Source: Hybos culiciformis
Lineage: Eukaryota; Arthropoda; Insecta; Diptera; Hybotidae
DNA: 64,000 nucleotides
Assembly (NCBI GenBank): GCA_964007475.1
Contig: OZ023273.1
Coordinates: 6,963,234 to 7,027,233 of the forward strand
Direction of reading: 5' to 3'
The notes under the pieces: generated by a model
The model's input: the letters and a program-made list of their open reading frames with translations, nothing else
The model's database searches: none
Told to the model about the DNA's origin: nothing
Translations under genes and position numbers: made by a program
Shown here: positions 35,025 to 49,700 of the stretch, one piece after another
Layout of the letters: each line of letters opens with the position of its first letter
Position numbering within the stretch: the stretch's first letter is position 1

Positions 35025-38000
35025 AATAATGTCAATTGTTTGCCATTATATAAAGTTGAAAAATGTGTTCAGTATATTTCTTGTAAAAAAAAAAAACAAA
35101 AAACTTAATGATCCATTTACACAAAACTTTTTCTAAAAACCTATTTTTTAATTCTTTCCTATTTTTCTTAATAATTTTCTCTAGGGAACTTTTAATTTAA
35201 ATAAAAGAAAATCGAAAAAGTTAAATAAAAATAGGGTTGAAAATAGAAAATAAAAAAATAAAAAAAAAACCTGCACGCCCTGTAGGCCAATTGCCTCTTA
35301 AATACTTTAACAATCCACAAGTCTAAGAACACACAAGAGGTCATCATTAAATTTTCAAAGAATTCTGCTTACAACGGCAACAACGTTATCATATATATAA
35401 GTATTTTTTTTTTTTATTATTATTAAGAAAACTCCAACAGGCTGAAGTGTAAAAAAAATTTTTTTTTTCTACACTTAGCAAAAATTAGTTGGGAAATATT
35501 TTTATTGTAGTAGATGTATTTTTTTTTTAAATTAAATTATAAAATGCACGGTTTTAATAAATTTAATTATAGGTATGTAGAGATGATAAGTTTGATAATC
35601 GGTAAGGTTAGCAGTGCTGCGATATGACTGAAAAATAAATCAAAAATGGCACTTATTATAAGTTTTATTGAGGCATTAAAGAAGTGTTACTCAGTATTAA
35701 GCTTTAACTTTTAAGTTATATTGTTAATTTCTTTCTAAGAATTAGTTTTAATTAATAAAAAGTTTAAATTTTTATCCTTTTTTTTAATGATTTTCTTGAT
35801 AAAAATGTAGCAAATTCTCCATAATATGAACGTCAAACGATTGAATATATAAAATAAGTACTTTGATGTTCAACATTTACTTTCAATTACATACGCAAAT
35901 GAAAATCTATTATTTCTATCTAAATCACTATTTTTTTTCCAAGTGTTGAACGCTATTACGGCGTCATAATATAACTAAAGAAAAACATTTTGCCTTTTTT
36001 TATATAAGAATCATTGTAAAATGAACTAATCAAATAGTGTCTTGGGACAATATTATCAATAAATATAGTACAAGTAGTTTTCATTTTCAATGAATATATT
36101 TAAAAAAAAAAAAAAAAAAAGGATAAGCACATAGCAGCAAAAAGTCTATAAAACTCCTATTCAACTGTTTAGGAACGAAAAAAAAAATCAATTCTACATA
36201 ATATTGGAATAGAACAATATTATACAAAAAAATAAAATTGCCTCAGGAATGTAGAATCAGGAAAAATAATTTGAAAGATTTTCTTGTTGGTCATCAAATT
36301 AGGTAAAACTTATTTAGAACGAAAAAAAAGGAAACACAAAATAATAATAATAATAAAAATATATAAGAGGTTTAAAAAAAGCTCCTGTGTTTATCATAAG
36401 GACATGATTGGAATATTCAACAGGCTAATAATATATATAACATATAAAAAAAAAGAAGGAAAATTTGCTTTTATCAATAGAAATCTGAAAATAAAAATTA
36501 TTTTTGTACAAAACTTATACAACAAGTTCAACAAGAATTATATTAATCTTTAAGTTATATTCTATAACGCTTTGAGGTCACAAAAAAAAAACGTACTTTT
36601 TCCTCATAGTACCCGAATAATTTGTATAATCGAATTAAAATTAATTTTTTATTAGAATTTTTATATTGCCACTTTCAAATTTTTTTCATTCAAAAAGGTG
36701 CTATTAACTATTTATATTAATATTTGTTAATAGATTTTTGCCTAAATAAATAAACTAATTTATATATATATATTTTTTCTCATTATCAAAAATCGATCTC
36801 AATACTTAAGGGTTATTTAGATAAATTCCAAAACAATATTATGTGAAATTATATGAAAAAAATGGGTATGTACTTTACTTATATAATAATTATGTATTGA
36901 ATTTGGAATTAGAATGTCATATAAAGTTAATTTTGTTTCGCAAAATATTATGGTTCTTCAATTTCATAATTACATTTTAGGTTATTAGAGATATTATTCA
37001 AGGCCAAAATTATAATCGGTACTCGGGAGTTATTACGGTTTGAATATATGTCGAAAAATATGTCCAATTTGTTGCACAAGCTTTTATGAGAAAAATTGTA
37101 AGTGAGGTTATAGTACAATTTGTTCTAATCCAGAAATTATAATATCATTAAACAAAATAATATAGTTTTATTTTTATTACTGAAAACTGACTAGATAATA
37201 TTCTCAACCCAAATGAACAATAATTAAAACAAATTCCGAGTTATACAAATCTAATCATAAATATACTGAACTATATCATGCCATGCCAATATCTCTTAGA
37301 ATTTAACATTACAGCAAAGAATATTTGAATTAATATTTCATAATTGAATAATTTTGTTCAAATTATAGTTATTCTATTGATACGCATGATATAATATTCT
37401 GTATTGTATAGACACAACAGTGGCTAATCCTGTAATTTTCTAAATTAACGATGATGGAACTTTATAGTATTTTTTGTCGTTATTAGCTAATCAAAAGAAA
37501 AATTGAAGAAAAATTACGACAAAAATTAGTTCAATAAAAATGTTACATTAAAATCATTAAAATTCTACAACACTGTCCACAAACAACAATTTATAACCGG
37601 CGAACAATCTAGTACTCTGCACAAAATATTCAAGCTCGACCTTCTATTTTGAATCCTCTAACTTAAATTAAAAAAAAAAAAACACTATTTCAATAAGATA
37701 AATATCTTCTTTTTTTTCATAAAAAGAAATATTATATGTTTGTACTTTATATACATATACGAAATTTAAATAATTTTCCAAATTGCATTTGATTTGATTC
37801 CCAGATATTACAATATATACTCATTTTGATGAAAGTCTGTAAAAATGTCTGTTTTTTATGTTGAAAATTCTATTATTTTTTAACAATAAGAAAAAAATAT
37901 ATAAAAAAATACATTAAGTATATATTTTTCTTTTCGCAACAATAATTCTACGTATATTTAGACAATCTTCAAAAAAAAAAAAGAAGCTTTCAAAAATTTG

Positions 38001-39540
38001 ATAAAGGGTTTAATATATAAAAATATATTGTTTGTTTTTTTTTTTATTTATTTTTATTTTAGCTTCGAACTCTTTAAATAAACCCAAGGCTATTTTCAAC
38101 TAAGATTTTCCAATTTCTTAAGACCTATATTTGAATAATCAAAAAAAGTTTCTATACTTATACGAATATATATACTTAACAAAGGAACAATTTTTTTTTA
38201 GAAATATCTTTAGGCGTTTAACAAAATTTACAATAATTTTTGAAAAATAAAGCAAAAGTAAAAATTATGTGAATTTATTTTTCATTTATTAAAATGAAAA
38301 TTTTTTTAAGAAAAAGAAGTAAAAAAAAAATGGCATTGAGATGTGAATTGAATAATTTTTTCTTTTTTTTAACAACATTTTCTACATCAGACGTTAATGA
38401 TTTTTCTTTGTCAAAATGTTTTCTTATCTGGAACTTGTAAAAATTTCTTATTTTTTATTTTATATGTAATATAATTTTATATTTATGTGATTTCTAAATA
38501 TATACTTAATAGAGAAAATGAGTTTTTTGACCGCAATTAAAGTAAATTTTTTTTTTATGCTGATAGTTAAAGTTTTTCATCGCATTTATGGCTTGATTAC
38601 TGCCACCACCGTCAAGTAATTTTTGGGGGAATTTTATTACCAAATTGTGACAGGAAAGTATCTGAATAAAAAAAATTCAAATAGAAACGAAACTGAATGA
38701 AAAATAAAGTAAAAAATTATTTTGTGATGGAATGAATTTTTTTAACGTAAATATTTAAAAAAAAAAAAAATTTTAGCATTTCTGTAAATTTTATTAAAAT
38801 AAATTAAATAATAACATAGAATTTCGATACTTTTTATTCAGATAGGTAAATTAGCTGTGATCAAGCCATTAGCTTTCGATATTAGCGCTGAATACTACAA
38901 TTTTCCACGTGTGTTATCTTATCTAAAAGTTATTTTATATAATAATGATAAAGAAGAATGAGATCATTTAAGAAGGATAATTCTTTTTTGTTCCAAACAA
39001 GAAAATCTTTGTTTATTTTTTCAAATAAGATATAAATTAAAAAAAAAAAGAAGAAAAATTCAAAATTACATATGATGATAAGGGTTAGACTGATTTTCAT
39101 TAAATAAAAACTTTGTAGACGAAAATTTTCTTATAGAAATATTAATTTTTATCAAGATTCAAAGACATGATAATTTGTAAGCTAAACATTTTAAAAAAAT
39201 TATATATATATATATATTACATATAAATAATTCACAACATCGCATATCACAAATTTTTATCTAATGATCACAAATTTGTTGATAGAATTATGTTATCGCA
39301 TTTTCTTTATTGTTATTATATTTTCGCAACAAACATTTCTACCAACTTTTTTACATTATTGTTTTTATTGAGATTGCAAAAAATATTCTTCAAAGTTTCG
39401 AAATTTATATATATTTCACATGAGCATCCATATGAGCCATAAAAGTTTGAGATATGTAGGAATTTTAAAATAATGGATAATGGTAATTTAGTTGTCTTCA
39501 TCAGCGAAAATTTCTCAACTGATAAACTTATTTATTATTA
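35025..39540. other. AT-rich non-coding DNA
   Basis: No gene. Long A/T runs and (TA)9-type sequence at about 39200-39218. Open frames such as 36284-36553 are Lys/Ile-rich chance frames. One exon-like segment on the minus strand is listed separately (35271-35322). Confidence 0.55.
35271..35322 (-). other. tentative 52-nt exon, minus strand
   Basis: On the minus strand a good acceptor (CTCTTGTGTGTTCTTAG) precedes 52 bases of higher GC that read TCGLLKYLRGNWPTGRA in one phase and end CAG before GTTTTT, a weak donor. No matching neighbour exon was found. It may be chance. Confidence 0.12.
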
Positions 39541-39548
39541 CTTCTGCT

Positions 39549-40723
39549 TATGGCTTCTTTTGATCAACTTTCGGTCAGTGATTACTTTCAAACTTGTATT
39601 GATCGAAAGTTTCATTTCTAAATGAAAGTACTTTCATTTGAAACGATCACTTTCATTTATTTCATTCTATTTTGTTCGAAATAATCGAAAGTTTCGAATT
39701 TTAAAAACCGTTAAAAAAAAAAAAAACAAAAAAAAAAAAACAAAAAAAAAAAAACAAAAAAAAAAAAAAAAAAAAAAAAAAAGACATAAATTTTCGTCGC
39801 TGCTTGGTTTTTTTTTTTTTTTTTTTAAATTTATATGGCTGCTAGCGATCGCTTTCACCTAAAAATTTGGTCGCTGCTGCTAGGCCAAAAAACGTCGCTG
39901 CGTCGCTCGCGCTAGCTCGAAATCGATGATCGCGTCGGATCTGATTATAAATAAAAACACAACATGATTGAACTTATTAAAATTTCGAAAAGACTGTCAA
40001 GCGTTAACTTGTTTTAAGCGACAAAGATAACTTTTTTTTAATCCTTAGAGTTCTAAAATTTTTTTCGCTAAACAACATTAACGCTTTACTTCAATAATCA
40101 AAATCAAAATTCGTAAGTGGATAGATAGATGTCGATTATAGGAACCAAAAATCTTTCGGACAGCGTATTAAATTCATTTAACCAAAAAAGGTTCCGTAGT
40201 ATTAATTTTTTTTTTTTTTTGAATTTTTCTTTCGTATATATAAACGTTTTGTATATATAAACGTTATATTGTTAAACTAAAGTCGGACAAACGTCCCACG
40301 AATAAACTAGTTTCGAGTATTAAATCTAAAAAAATTTTTTTTTTATTTTGCTATATAAAATCGAAATGAAAAAAATTTGCAGTTGTAACAAGCATTTACC
40401 TGTTTGTTTTCATAAAAAAAAAACAAAAATTGTGTATAAGCGGTAACGAAAATATGTTGTATTTACTTTTATTGTTATTTTCTGTTCGACTGCGTTTTAT
40501 TTTCTTATTTTATTTTTTTGTTAAAAATTGACTAAAATTTTAAAATTACTATTAACATACAATGATCGAATGTGTTCGAAAGTTTCATTTGTTTCTTTCA
40601 TATTGATTGATTATTTCATTCTAGAATAAAAGTAATTTCAAACATTTTTGAAAGCGATCAAATGAAATGAAATGAAAGTTATGAATGAAACTTTCGAACA
40701 CTTTCATTTCAACAGAAGCCTTA
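39549..40723. mobile_element. non-autonomous hAT-like element with GC-rich island
   Basis: Ends are TATGGCTTCTTTTGA on the left and the complement of TAAGGCTTCTGTTGA on the right. CTTCTGCT flanks both ends (39541-39548 and 40724-40731), an 8-bp duplication as made by hAT transposases. Both subterminal regions are packed with the short motif CGAAAGTTTC in either orientation (for example near 39604, 39685, 40576 and 40690), a typical arrangement of transposase binding sites. The interior has no transposase frame; it holds an A-rich tract (39713-39782), a T run near 39809-39826 and a GC-rich island at 39836-39945. Confidence 0.75.
39713..39782. repeat. A-rich simple repeat (A13C units)
   Basis: A run of A interrupted by single C at 39727, 39741 and 39755, a 14-base period, followed by an uninterrupted A run. 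It lies inside the hAT-like element. The Lys-rich and Phe-rich open frames on its two strands are artefacts of the run. Confidence 0.85.
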
Positions 40724-40731
40724 CTTCTGCT

Positions 40732-43700
40732 ATTAAATGAACAGTTATCACTTGCATTTATGTATATTTCTTAACATTGTTCGCCATCGAAGTACTTCGA
40801 CTCTTATTTCACAAATTCTTTAATCAAGCGAAAAAAATATATTTTGTTTTTGAACTTTTATGGTTATTGCTCTTAAAACATCACGTCATACTTATCATGT
40901 TCGTAAATTTCTAAGTAAAAAAAAAATAAACAAAAATTCAACTAATTATTGCTGTGGAGGATTGACGTTAAAATAATACACTTTTATTAAAAAAACAAAA
41001 TTTTAAAATTCTCAGCACAATTTATTTCACAATAAAATTCTTGATATACAGTATAGGTACATGGTACATACAAAAATGAAATCTTGTTCATTTATTTTAA
41101 TTTTTTTTTTTTTTTTTTTTAACAAAATAAAATGTCAAATACAGGATATGTATGCAGCATGTTTATTTCGTTACATTTTATTTCAATTAGCTTCTCATAT
41201 TTTCCATTCTCATGATTATACACATATTTTTGAAATAAAAAAAAAAACAAAATTCATACATTTAGTTTTTATTTTTATTTTTTTAGAAAAATAATAGAAA
41301 TTTTAATAAAAAGAGGTTTTTTTTTATTTTTTAAACAAAATTGGATTACATACATTTTCATTATGTATCTTTAAAAATAATTATGCATACATATATTATA
41401 TAATTATATGATGTAATTATGCAAAATGTATAAATATTTACATAAAGGATTCAATTATTATTTTGAATGTTATACTTTATTAGCTTACAATTTTTATTAT
41501 TTTACATTTCTGAAATAAAGAAAGCTAATTAACTTATAGTAATATAGTATACTGTATAAAGATTATTTGCATTAACAGTATTGGTTTAATTTATTTAATA
41601 ATTCTAAAGTCTTAACTGAAAGTGAATAATAATACTAAAATTATTAACATTTTAATGTGTATTTAGATAATAGTCCAGATTATACTATTATAACGAGATT
41701 TTCTTCTTTTAAGTATAATTATTTTATTACAATTTTAAAATATTATAATGTTTAGCTTTTGTGGAAGATTTTTGTTCCTAAAAACTTATTTGTTTCCCTA
41801 ACGCGTGAAAGTCTAAAGCTGAATTAAACCATACAAGTGACTATGTTTCATTTGTATCTTTAAGTATGTGAGTTATTTCAGAACAACCCAGTAAATCTAT
41901 ATAGATATATTAAAAAATGATATAAGAAAATGAAATACAATAGAATATCAAGTATTGGCTGTTCATAATATTTTTCTTTATTTCAATAATGGGAAATTAT
42001 GAAATTTGGAAACTTTTAAATGGTTTAATCATTTCTTTCCTTTTTGGATATTCTTGTATTTTATTACTCTATAATATTTGATCATTCATTTCCTGATAGA
42101 ACAGAATTATTTTTTTAATTGTTTCGTGTTCAATGTTAATTATTTTCTATTATATACTATCTTTCTTAAATTTCTTTTTTAATAATTGCAATCATCATCG
42201 AAAATATGAATTCACTTATAAGTATGACTTTAGAAACGAACTTTGAACATAATCAAAAAAAAAATTTTGCCATTTAACCTTCAATGAACTGAATTGGATT
42301 TTCTTCTTTACATATTTTTTTGAAATTCGATATAATTTTTTTTTAAGTGAAATTTAATCAGTTTTATAGATTTTGAATTCTGTTCTTTTTTTAAATTTGT
42401 TTTATTTTCGCATTTTGTGTTATTGTGTGACATAAAATTTTATGCAAATTATTTGAAATAAACTTCTCTATATTATGAACGAGGTGACTCTAAGTCTACA
42501 AAATTTTTATTTCAATTACAACAAAATCCCGATTTTTTTTTGAGAAAAGCGCCAGACATACAAGTTTGTGATAATTTAATTTTAATTAGCTTTAAAAGTA
42601 ATATTATGTTTATTACCTAATTTCATTATTACACTATAAATGTAATGATTATATACTATACACAAATAAAAAATTCTTGGTTACAAAAAAAAAATTAAAA
42701 TCAAAACTATTTATTTAATTTCATTCCAATTGATGAACTTTTAAAATTGCAAAAAATCTGAAAGTGATTTCATTAAACATACAACATTCTGTAGAATCGA
42801 AATGAACGTCATTTTCTCAATTTTTATTTTATTTAAAAAAAAAACATTTTTTTTTTATGTATGGGGAAATCTGACCAATGTAATGCAGAATTTTTTAACA
42901 AAATTTTTTGTTATTTTTCAAACAAATGTGAATTGTTTCTCTCAAATACAAAGCATTCAATCCGATAAATATACAAACTTAAAATGTTAAGCAAAATATT
43001 TCGTTCAGTTTATTAGAGTCGAAAGATATTAAATTTTATTCAATTACTTTCATTTGTTATTTTTAATGCTTAATGTATGCCTATATTGAATTTTCCGTCA
43101 AAAGTAACTGCTCCATATCTCACTGTCATATTATTAATTCAAAAAGTATGCTTTAGTCATGATTTTGCTCACAGCTTTAATATTACATATATTTGAATAT
43201 TTTAAGTAGAAATTAATTTAGTTTATGCTAATAAAATGTTTTTATATAAATATCTACTTATTATTACATTATAATATTTATATAAATAAGTTTCAATGAA
43301 TTGCTATTTTATCTACCTTTTTATTTATTGTTTGTAATGAAAATATATAGGTAAGTATATACTTATACCTAGTGTAAAGATAATTTTAACAAATTTTTAT
43401 AATATTCAAAAGCCTTACTATAATGAATCAAAAATTATTTTTTATCTTTTTTGCAATTCTTAATATTTTTATTAGCATACACACTTGTTTGGATTTATAT
43501 TTAATAAGTGTGCACTTATCTGTTAAAATGGTTTAATACATATATCGAAAAAAAAAATGTATTTAATTAATAAAGTTAATTAAGTATAAAATAAAAAAAA
43601 ATAAATTTAATCTTTTCAAATTGATCATATTGCAGAATAGTACCTTGTAATTGCTATTTTTATTTTCACAGAATTTCATTCGCATAATAAAATAAAAAAA

Positions 43701-46700
43701 ATAAAATTCAATTCAACTGTGTATTATGCTATTTAATGGATATTTTCGAGGAGATTTAATATTTCTGTTCTGCACATAAGAATACTACTTATTATTACTA
43801 TTATTATTATTATTTTTTTTTTATATTAAAAATGTTGAATTATGAGCGATTATGTATTTTTGATATATTTATTTTGAATTAAAATTTCTTCTATATGGAA
43901 TTCTCTTATTTCGATAGTATGAAGGTTCATGAAAAAAAAAACGAAAATTTAGTGCCAAGCATAAATTTTAATAAAAAATATAATTTACTTTAAATGCAAA
44001 TTATATGTATTAAAAAAGTTTAGTTTTTGGAATGTATTATAAACTTTCAAGAATATATTTCAGTAGTTTACATAATGTACACATAAGGTTCAAGCACAAA
44101 TCTGTGCCGATGTTTAGTAAAAAAGTTTTGAAGTTTACAAAAGCTTACGCAAATATTAATAAACTTAGATAATAACACCCGCAGATTCTGTGATTATGTA
44201 CTGTACCTCTTATGAAAAATATATATTATATATCATTAAAGCCATAATATTCCAAAAATATTTACCAATATTTCTAACTACTATTTTAATAGATGCTTAT
44301 TTATACCTTAAACAGCGACGATTTCGGAAAATTCTGTGTTCGAAATCCAAATAATAAAATAATAAAACTGACCCAACCTTTTACTGCAATTTTTTTTTTG
44401 TTTTTCTTTTTTTTCAATTATTTTGAGTGTATGTATTTTGTTTCTTTTTTATTAAAAATTTTTTTCTTTATTTCTACATCCTTTAAAAAAGAAAAGAAAA
44501 AGGAAGAAAAATGACACATATTTATCTATTGTGTGTTCGTGATTTTGCATCAAATATAATTTTAATTCACTTAACAAATTTTAAATTTGGTTTAGAAGAT
44601 TCTTTATTTTTTATGTTGTTTGCACCATCATCCTGAAAGAAATAATCTTTTTCCCGAAAGCCAGAAATATCAGAGTGCTAAAAATTGGGCCATTTTTTTG
44701 CTTTATATCCTTATGAAATTACAAAAATTTATTTAAATTTGAACATTAGATATCAAAAATCATTGTATTTTTTTTTATTATTTCAAAATTATTTCAAAAA
44801 TTTAACTTATATGTACGAAACTTAAGTATATATATTATATAGTATCAATCACATATCATCAACATGAAATTTATATATTTTGATGGAAATTAATTTTGAA
44901 GCACAATATAATATTATTTTATTTCATATATATTAAAGTGTTAAAATGAAAATTTTCAAATGAAAATCGAAATGTTAACAAGAACGGTTTGTTTACTTAA
45001 GCATATATAAGTTTAAAATATAAAATTTTATTTTTTGTCAATTTTTCTGTTTTTTTTACATATTTATTTTTCTTCAATTTTTTCATATATACCTAGGTAC
45101 ATATAATTATATGATAAAAAAATATATATATATATGTATATATAAAGGTTTTAATTTTCATTTGCATTAATTTTTGTGTTTTTTTTTTACTGTTCCTTCA
45201 TAAAAATTTTATAATACTTCCGTTAAACGCAAACACCAATAAAAACCACATCAAACACCTTTTTTGTCCGAAAATTTCATTTTAAGTACTAAAAAAAAAA
45301 AATTAAAAAAAAACTTCTTCTCCCAAGAGTACTGCATAAAAAAATGTTTCCATTCATGAAAAATTTTTCTGGTCTGTTTTATGTAGGTATGTATATTATA
45401 TACATATGTATAACAAAAAAAAAGTTTATCCTTTAAATTTTTCAGCAAAAAAAAAAACTTTTGAAGGAGACTTTATAATCAAAGGAATTGTATACCTTTT
45501 GGAAATTTTTTTTCATTTTTTTTTTTCACCAAAATTGAATAATAAAATTTGCATAAAAAACAAGGAGACTTTTTTTTTTCTCATATAATTTTATTCTCAA
45601 ATAAAAAAAAAATATACATATAAAATAATAATACACAATATTATCACATAAGTGGTTTAGATTTGAAGAAAAGAAAAAACAAAAAACAAAAAAAAACCAG
45701 CTTAAATTTTCGGAAAAGTTTTTAAAGCTTTTTATGCTCTAAAGTCCTGTTTTTCCAAGAAAGATTTATTATTCTTATGAAATCTAAATTTTAAAAAATG
45801 TTAATGTTTAATCTATGATAAGTTTATTTTTTTGATTTAAAAAGTTCAAATTCACATAGGAATAGAAAAAGAACAGCAAAAAACTATATTACAAATAGAA
45901 AAACAAAATTCATTACAAAATAAATATATAATATACCTTATATGCATGTACCTGCAGTTAAAATAGAAAATTTGAAATTATTAAGAATTGCCCGCGGGAA
46001 TTTTGTATAAATTAGTTTTCATCTGATAAAAAAAACAAACATTATTATGTATCTGAATAATGTGGATAATTAATATTATGTTGGCGTACAAAGACAACAG
46101 TCAAAATATTTGTCCACTTTTTAGTTTGCGGCTATATTAAACGTAAAAAAAACTTGATTGAGAGCCTGGTGAATATTCCTTAACGAAAAATTTAATATTT
46201 TACTTTTCTCTTTGTTCACATTATGTATTTGTAATTTTCCGATATCTAATCCTTATACACAAGATATATTACAGATTGATAAGAAAATTACAGTAAGGCT
46301 TAAATAAAACCATTTCGTGTCTTAGACTTAAGTATACAATTTTTTTTTTGTTATATCTAACGTGATGAATGATAATGTGACATAAAAATCTTATTAAAAA
46401 AAATATCTATACTAAAATTTTATATTTTTTCTTTAAAAATTAATGTTTTCATAAAATTATAAGAATTATATACTTTTAAGCGAATATTTTTCTTGTATCT
46501 CTTAACTACCGGATTCATTTATTCTAAATTTATTCAAATTTTTCTGTATTTTATTAGATAAATAGAAGGTCATTACAGTTACGGATCTTTCCATTTTTTT
46601 TTTTATATATTTTTAAGCTTTATATATTTTGATGATAATAATAATAATAATGATAGTGCTGCTATATAGAAAAAGAAATTTCTCTTTTTTCTAAGGATAA

Positions 46701-49700
46701 TTTATGAAAATATTTAAATTTAGAAGTATGGGAATGATATATTTTTCAGGTAATTTTTGTAATTTAACATTTTTCGTCATTAGATGACATATTCTTGTTA
46801 GAAGCATTAAAAAAAAAATGTTTATTTTATCTCCAAAATTTGAATTTTATGAGTAAATAAGAATTTTCTATTTTATTGATAGAAGATAAAATGTTTACAC
46901 ATTGACTAGAGTGTGGAAAAATTTATTGACATTTTTTCAGTTGATCAATTTTTATACATTAATTTATAAAAAAAATAACCAAAAATTACCCAGGGTTGTA
47001 TTTTTATTTTTAATTTTTCAACATTTTATAGGTATAGTTTCTATTTACTTTATATCAACTAAATTTAATTACAAAAAAATAAATAATATAATTTGAACAT
47101 ATTCTGCTATATATATGCACAGTTAAAAATTATTTTTTGAACATTTCTAACCCACGCACATTTCTAACTCACACCTTTTTTATGCGATAGAACTTTATGT
47201 TTTAATTGTGTGTATCTCCTATGTACAGTTTCTGAAAGAAATATTAACTTCGTGCATTTCACAGGTGAGAAACCATACTTTCTGTACGGTTTTTTAAAGT
47301 CAGATTAGTTGAGTATAGTTTTCTTAAGTGATTTCTTCCTTCCGGGAAACATGTGACTTCTTACATGTTGTTAATCACAAAGTTTATGTCATATTGTCGT
47401 ATTATCGAATTATATAATATTTCAATGCGAATGAGAAAAAATTATGTCATATTGTGATATAATTATTATTTAATATAATATTATTTTTCATTTAAATATG
47501 ATTTTCGAAATTTTTCGTGAATAGAATTTTCTAATATTCATCATAAATACAGGTGTATATATACTGAAACTGTCACTGTATATAGAAAACTAATTATTAT
47601 TCTTATTCCCTACCTGTCATTTCAGGATTAAAATAAAAAAATAATATCTGAGTGTCATTGTTATCTTAAAATTTTACTAAACTAATTTTTTCCATTATTT
47701 TATTTTTTTCTTTTCTTATTAACATATCTAAACACCTTTAGAATAAATTATGGGTTTAAAAAAACAAAAATAAAAAAAAAAATAAAAAATATTAAGATGC
47801 AAAATGAGTATTTTTTTTTTTCTATAATGTTTAATCAAAAAGAAAATCCTATATATTTGTATGACGAAAAATGAACTTTTTTAATAATTTTTGGACATTT
47901 TGTTTGCAAAAATCTTTTATACTTTATTCCAATTTGTTGACAAGAGTCACGTTTAATTAAGAAAAAAAGTTATAGAAATAAATTCAAAAAAAAGTTTATT
48001 TAAGAAATATTTTTATCTAGATAATAGTCTTAAGTTTATATTTAACAAAACAGGAATTTAATGGTTTTTTGTTTTCATTTAAGACTTAGGGGAAAGCATT
48101 AATGTGACTTGTTTTTAATTTTTATAAAGAATTTTTTGTCCCTCGATAACACTCCAATAATATGAATTCCCAATTTCAACTTTATTTTAAAATTAATGTT
48201 CAACACTAAAAATTAAATCAAAAAAGGTCTTGAAATTATGAAATCTAAATAATGTGTTCCCATACTTAAAAATCAACCCGACACCCTTGATTTGTTATTA
48301 AAGAATATTTAAATCAAAATATGTTCCAAATGATGTTCCTATAATGATACTGCGACAGTATCACTGAACTTTCTTAAGAGTTAAAACTTTTATATACCAA
48401 AAAAAAAAAGCTTAAAAACAAGAATTTTTATTAAATATACCTCAAAGACAGAAAAAAAACTTAAATTAAGAAAAAAAACGTTTGCTCTAGAACAAATGTT
48501 AATGCCTTTAAATGAAGAACAACTAATTTATCATTTTCATCTGAATATTTATTATTATTTTTTTTTTTTAATTTATTAAAACCATGTATTCAAAAATACA
48601 AAGTCTAAAAGTATATTTTTTTACAATTTATTTTTCGAAATTCCATACACCAATAAAATAAACTCCTACTGTAGTTTAATACTGAAAGAGAAAAAAAACA
48701 TTTTTTTTTTCAACATATCCTGAAAACATGAAAAATTACATTTTTTACTTGGAACAGTATATGTACTGTGTTCAGTGTTCATTTTATTTTTAGAACATAA
48801 AATAAAATGAGTTCTGCGTACCTAAATATACTCTGCTATCTATTTCTGTTACTTATAAATAATAAAAAAAAATTTTAAATGATGATCATCACTATAAACC
48901 AAAGTATAAGGTGGAGGGATAATTCAAAATTTACTAGTTCAAGTGACAAAGAGAGTCGAAACTATTTGGTATATTTCATGAACATGTTAAAATTTTCAGC
49001 TCGACCTTGCTGTTATTTTAAAACAAAATTCAATGTTTGTTTATCAACATTTGTAAAAATGTTTTGCTCGGAAATGGTTGAGCACTTTAAAACTTAATAT
49101 AGTGTAGAGATAATGATATTAAAAAATTTATATTTTGTAGGATGCTTGAATCAAAACTCAATTGAAATTTTTGTTACTCGATTATGCTACTTGCTATTTA
49201 CATTCAACTTAACAGATGGTTTTAAAAGTCACACATATATTTGCATCATGTTTTTTTGTTTAGCTTCACAGATGAAAATAGAAATACGAGTAACAAAAAA
49301 AAAATGTTTTTTTAAATATATCATTTATTAAGATTAATTTTAACAAACTTGAATAATTCACTCTAATATCTTTAACTGTTGAGTCAAAGAAATTAAGATT
49401 ATTCAAGCTTTCGAAATAATATTTAAAAAAAATTCGCAAAAATTTTTTTAATTGAATTTTTTGTTAATGTTAAAAATAATAATTATAAACGAATCGTTTT
49501 TATTTCGTGGGTAAGGTTACAGAATCCTAGTAGTGCTCTGTAGTAGAACTCTACATTTATATCCTTCTTATTACTTAGAAAGAACTACAATAAAGGTGAA
49601 CTTTATTGTAAAATAATAATAATATAAATGCATTATGTTATGCTTATACATTGTACATTATGAATATAATATTATAAATATGTACCTACATAATAATAAC

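Noticed and set aside
36284..36553. 89-codon open frame
   Set aside because: Lys/Ile/Asn-rich, no domain or protein-like pattern, no splice or promoter support; expected by chance in A-rich DNA. The same holds for about thirty other frames of 60-80 codons in the window.
39638..39862. Lys-rich and Phe-rich frames on opposite strands
   Set aside because: Produced by the A-rich and T-rich runs inside the hAT-like element.
47252..47307. Reading HFTGEKPYFLYGF, like the TGEKPY linker of C2H2 zinc fingers
   Set aside because: Only one linker-like match, no Cys or His pairs at the right spacing on either side; most likely chance.
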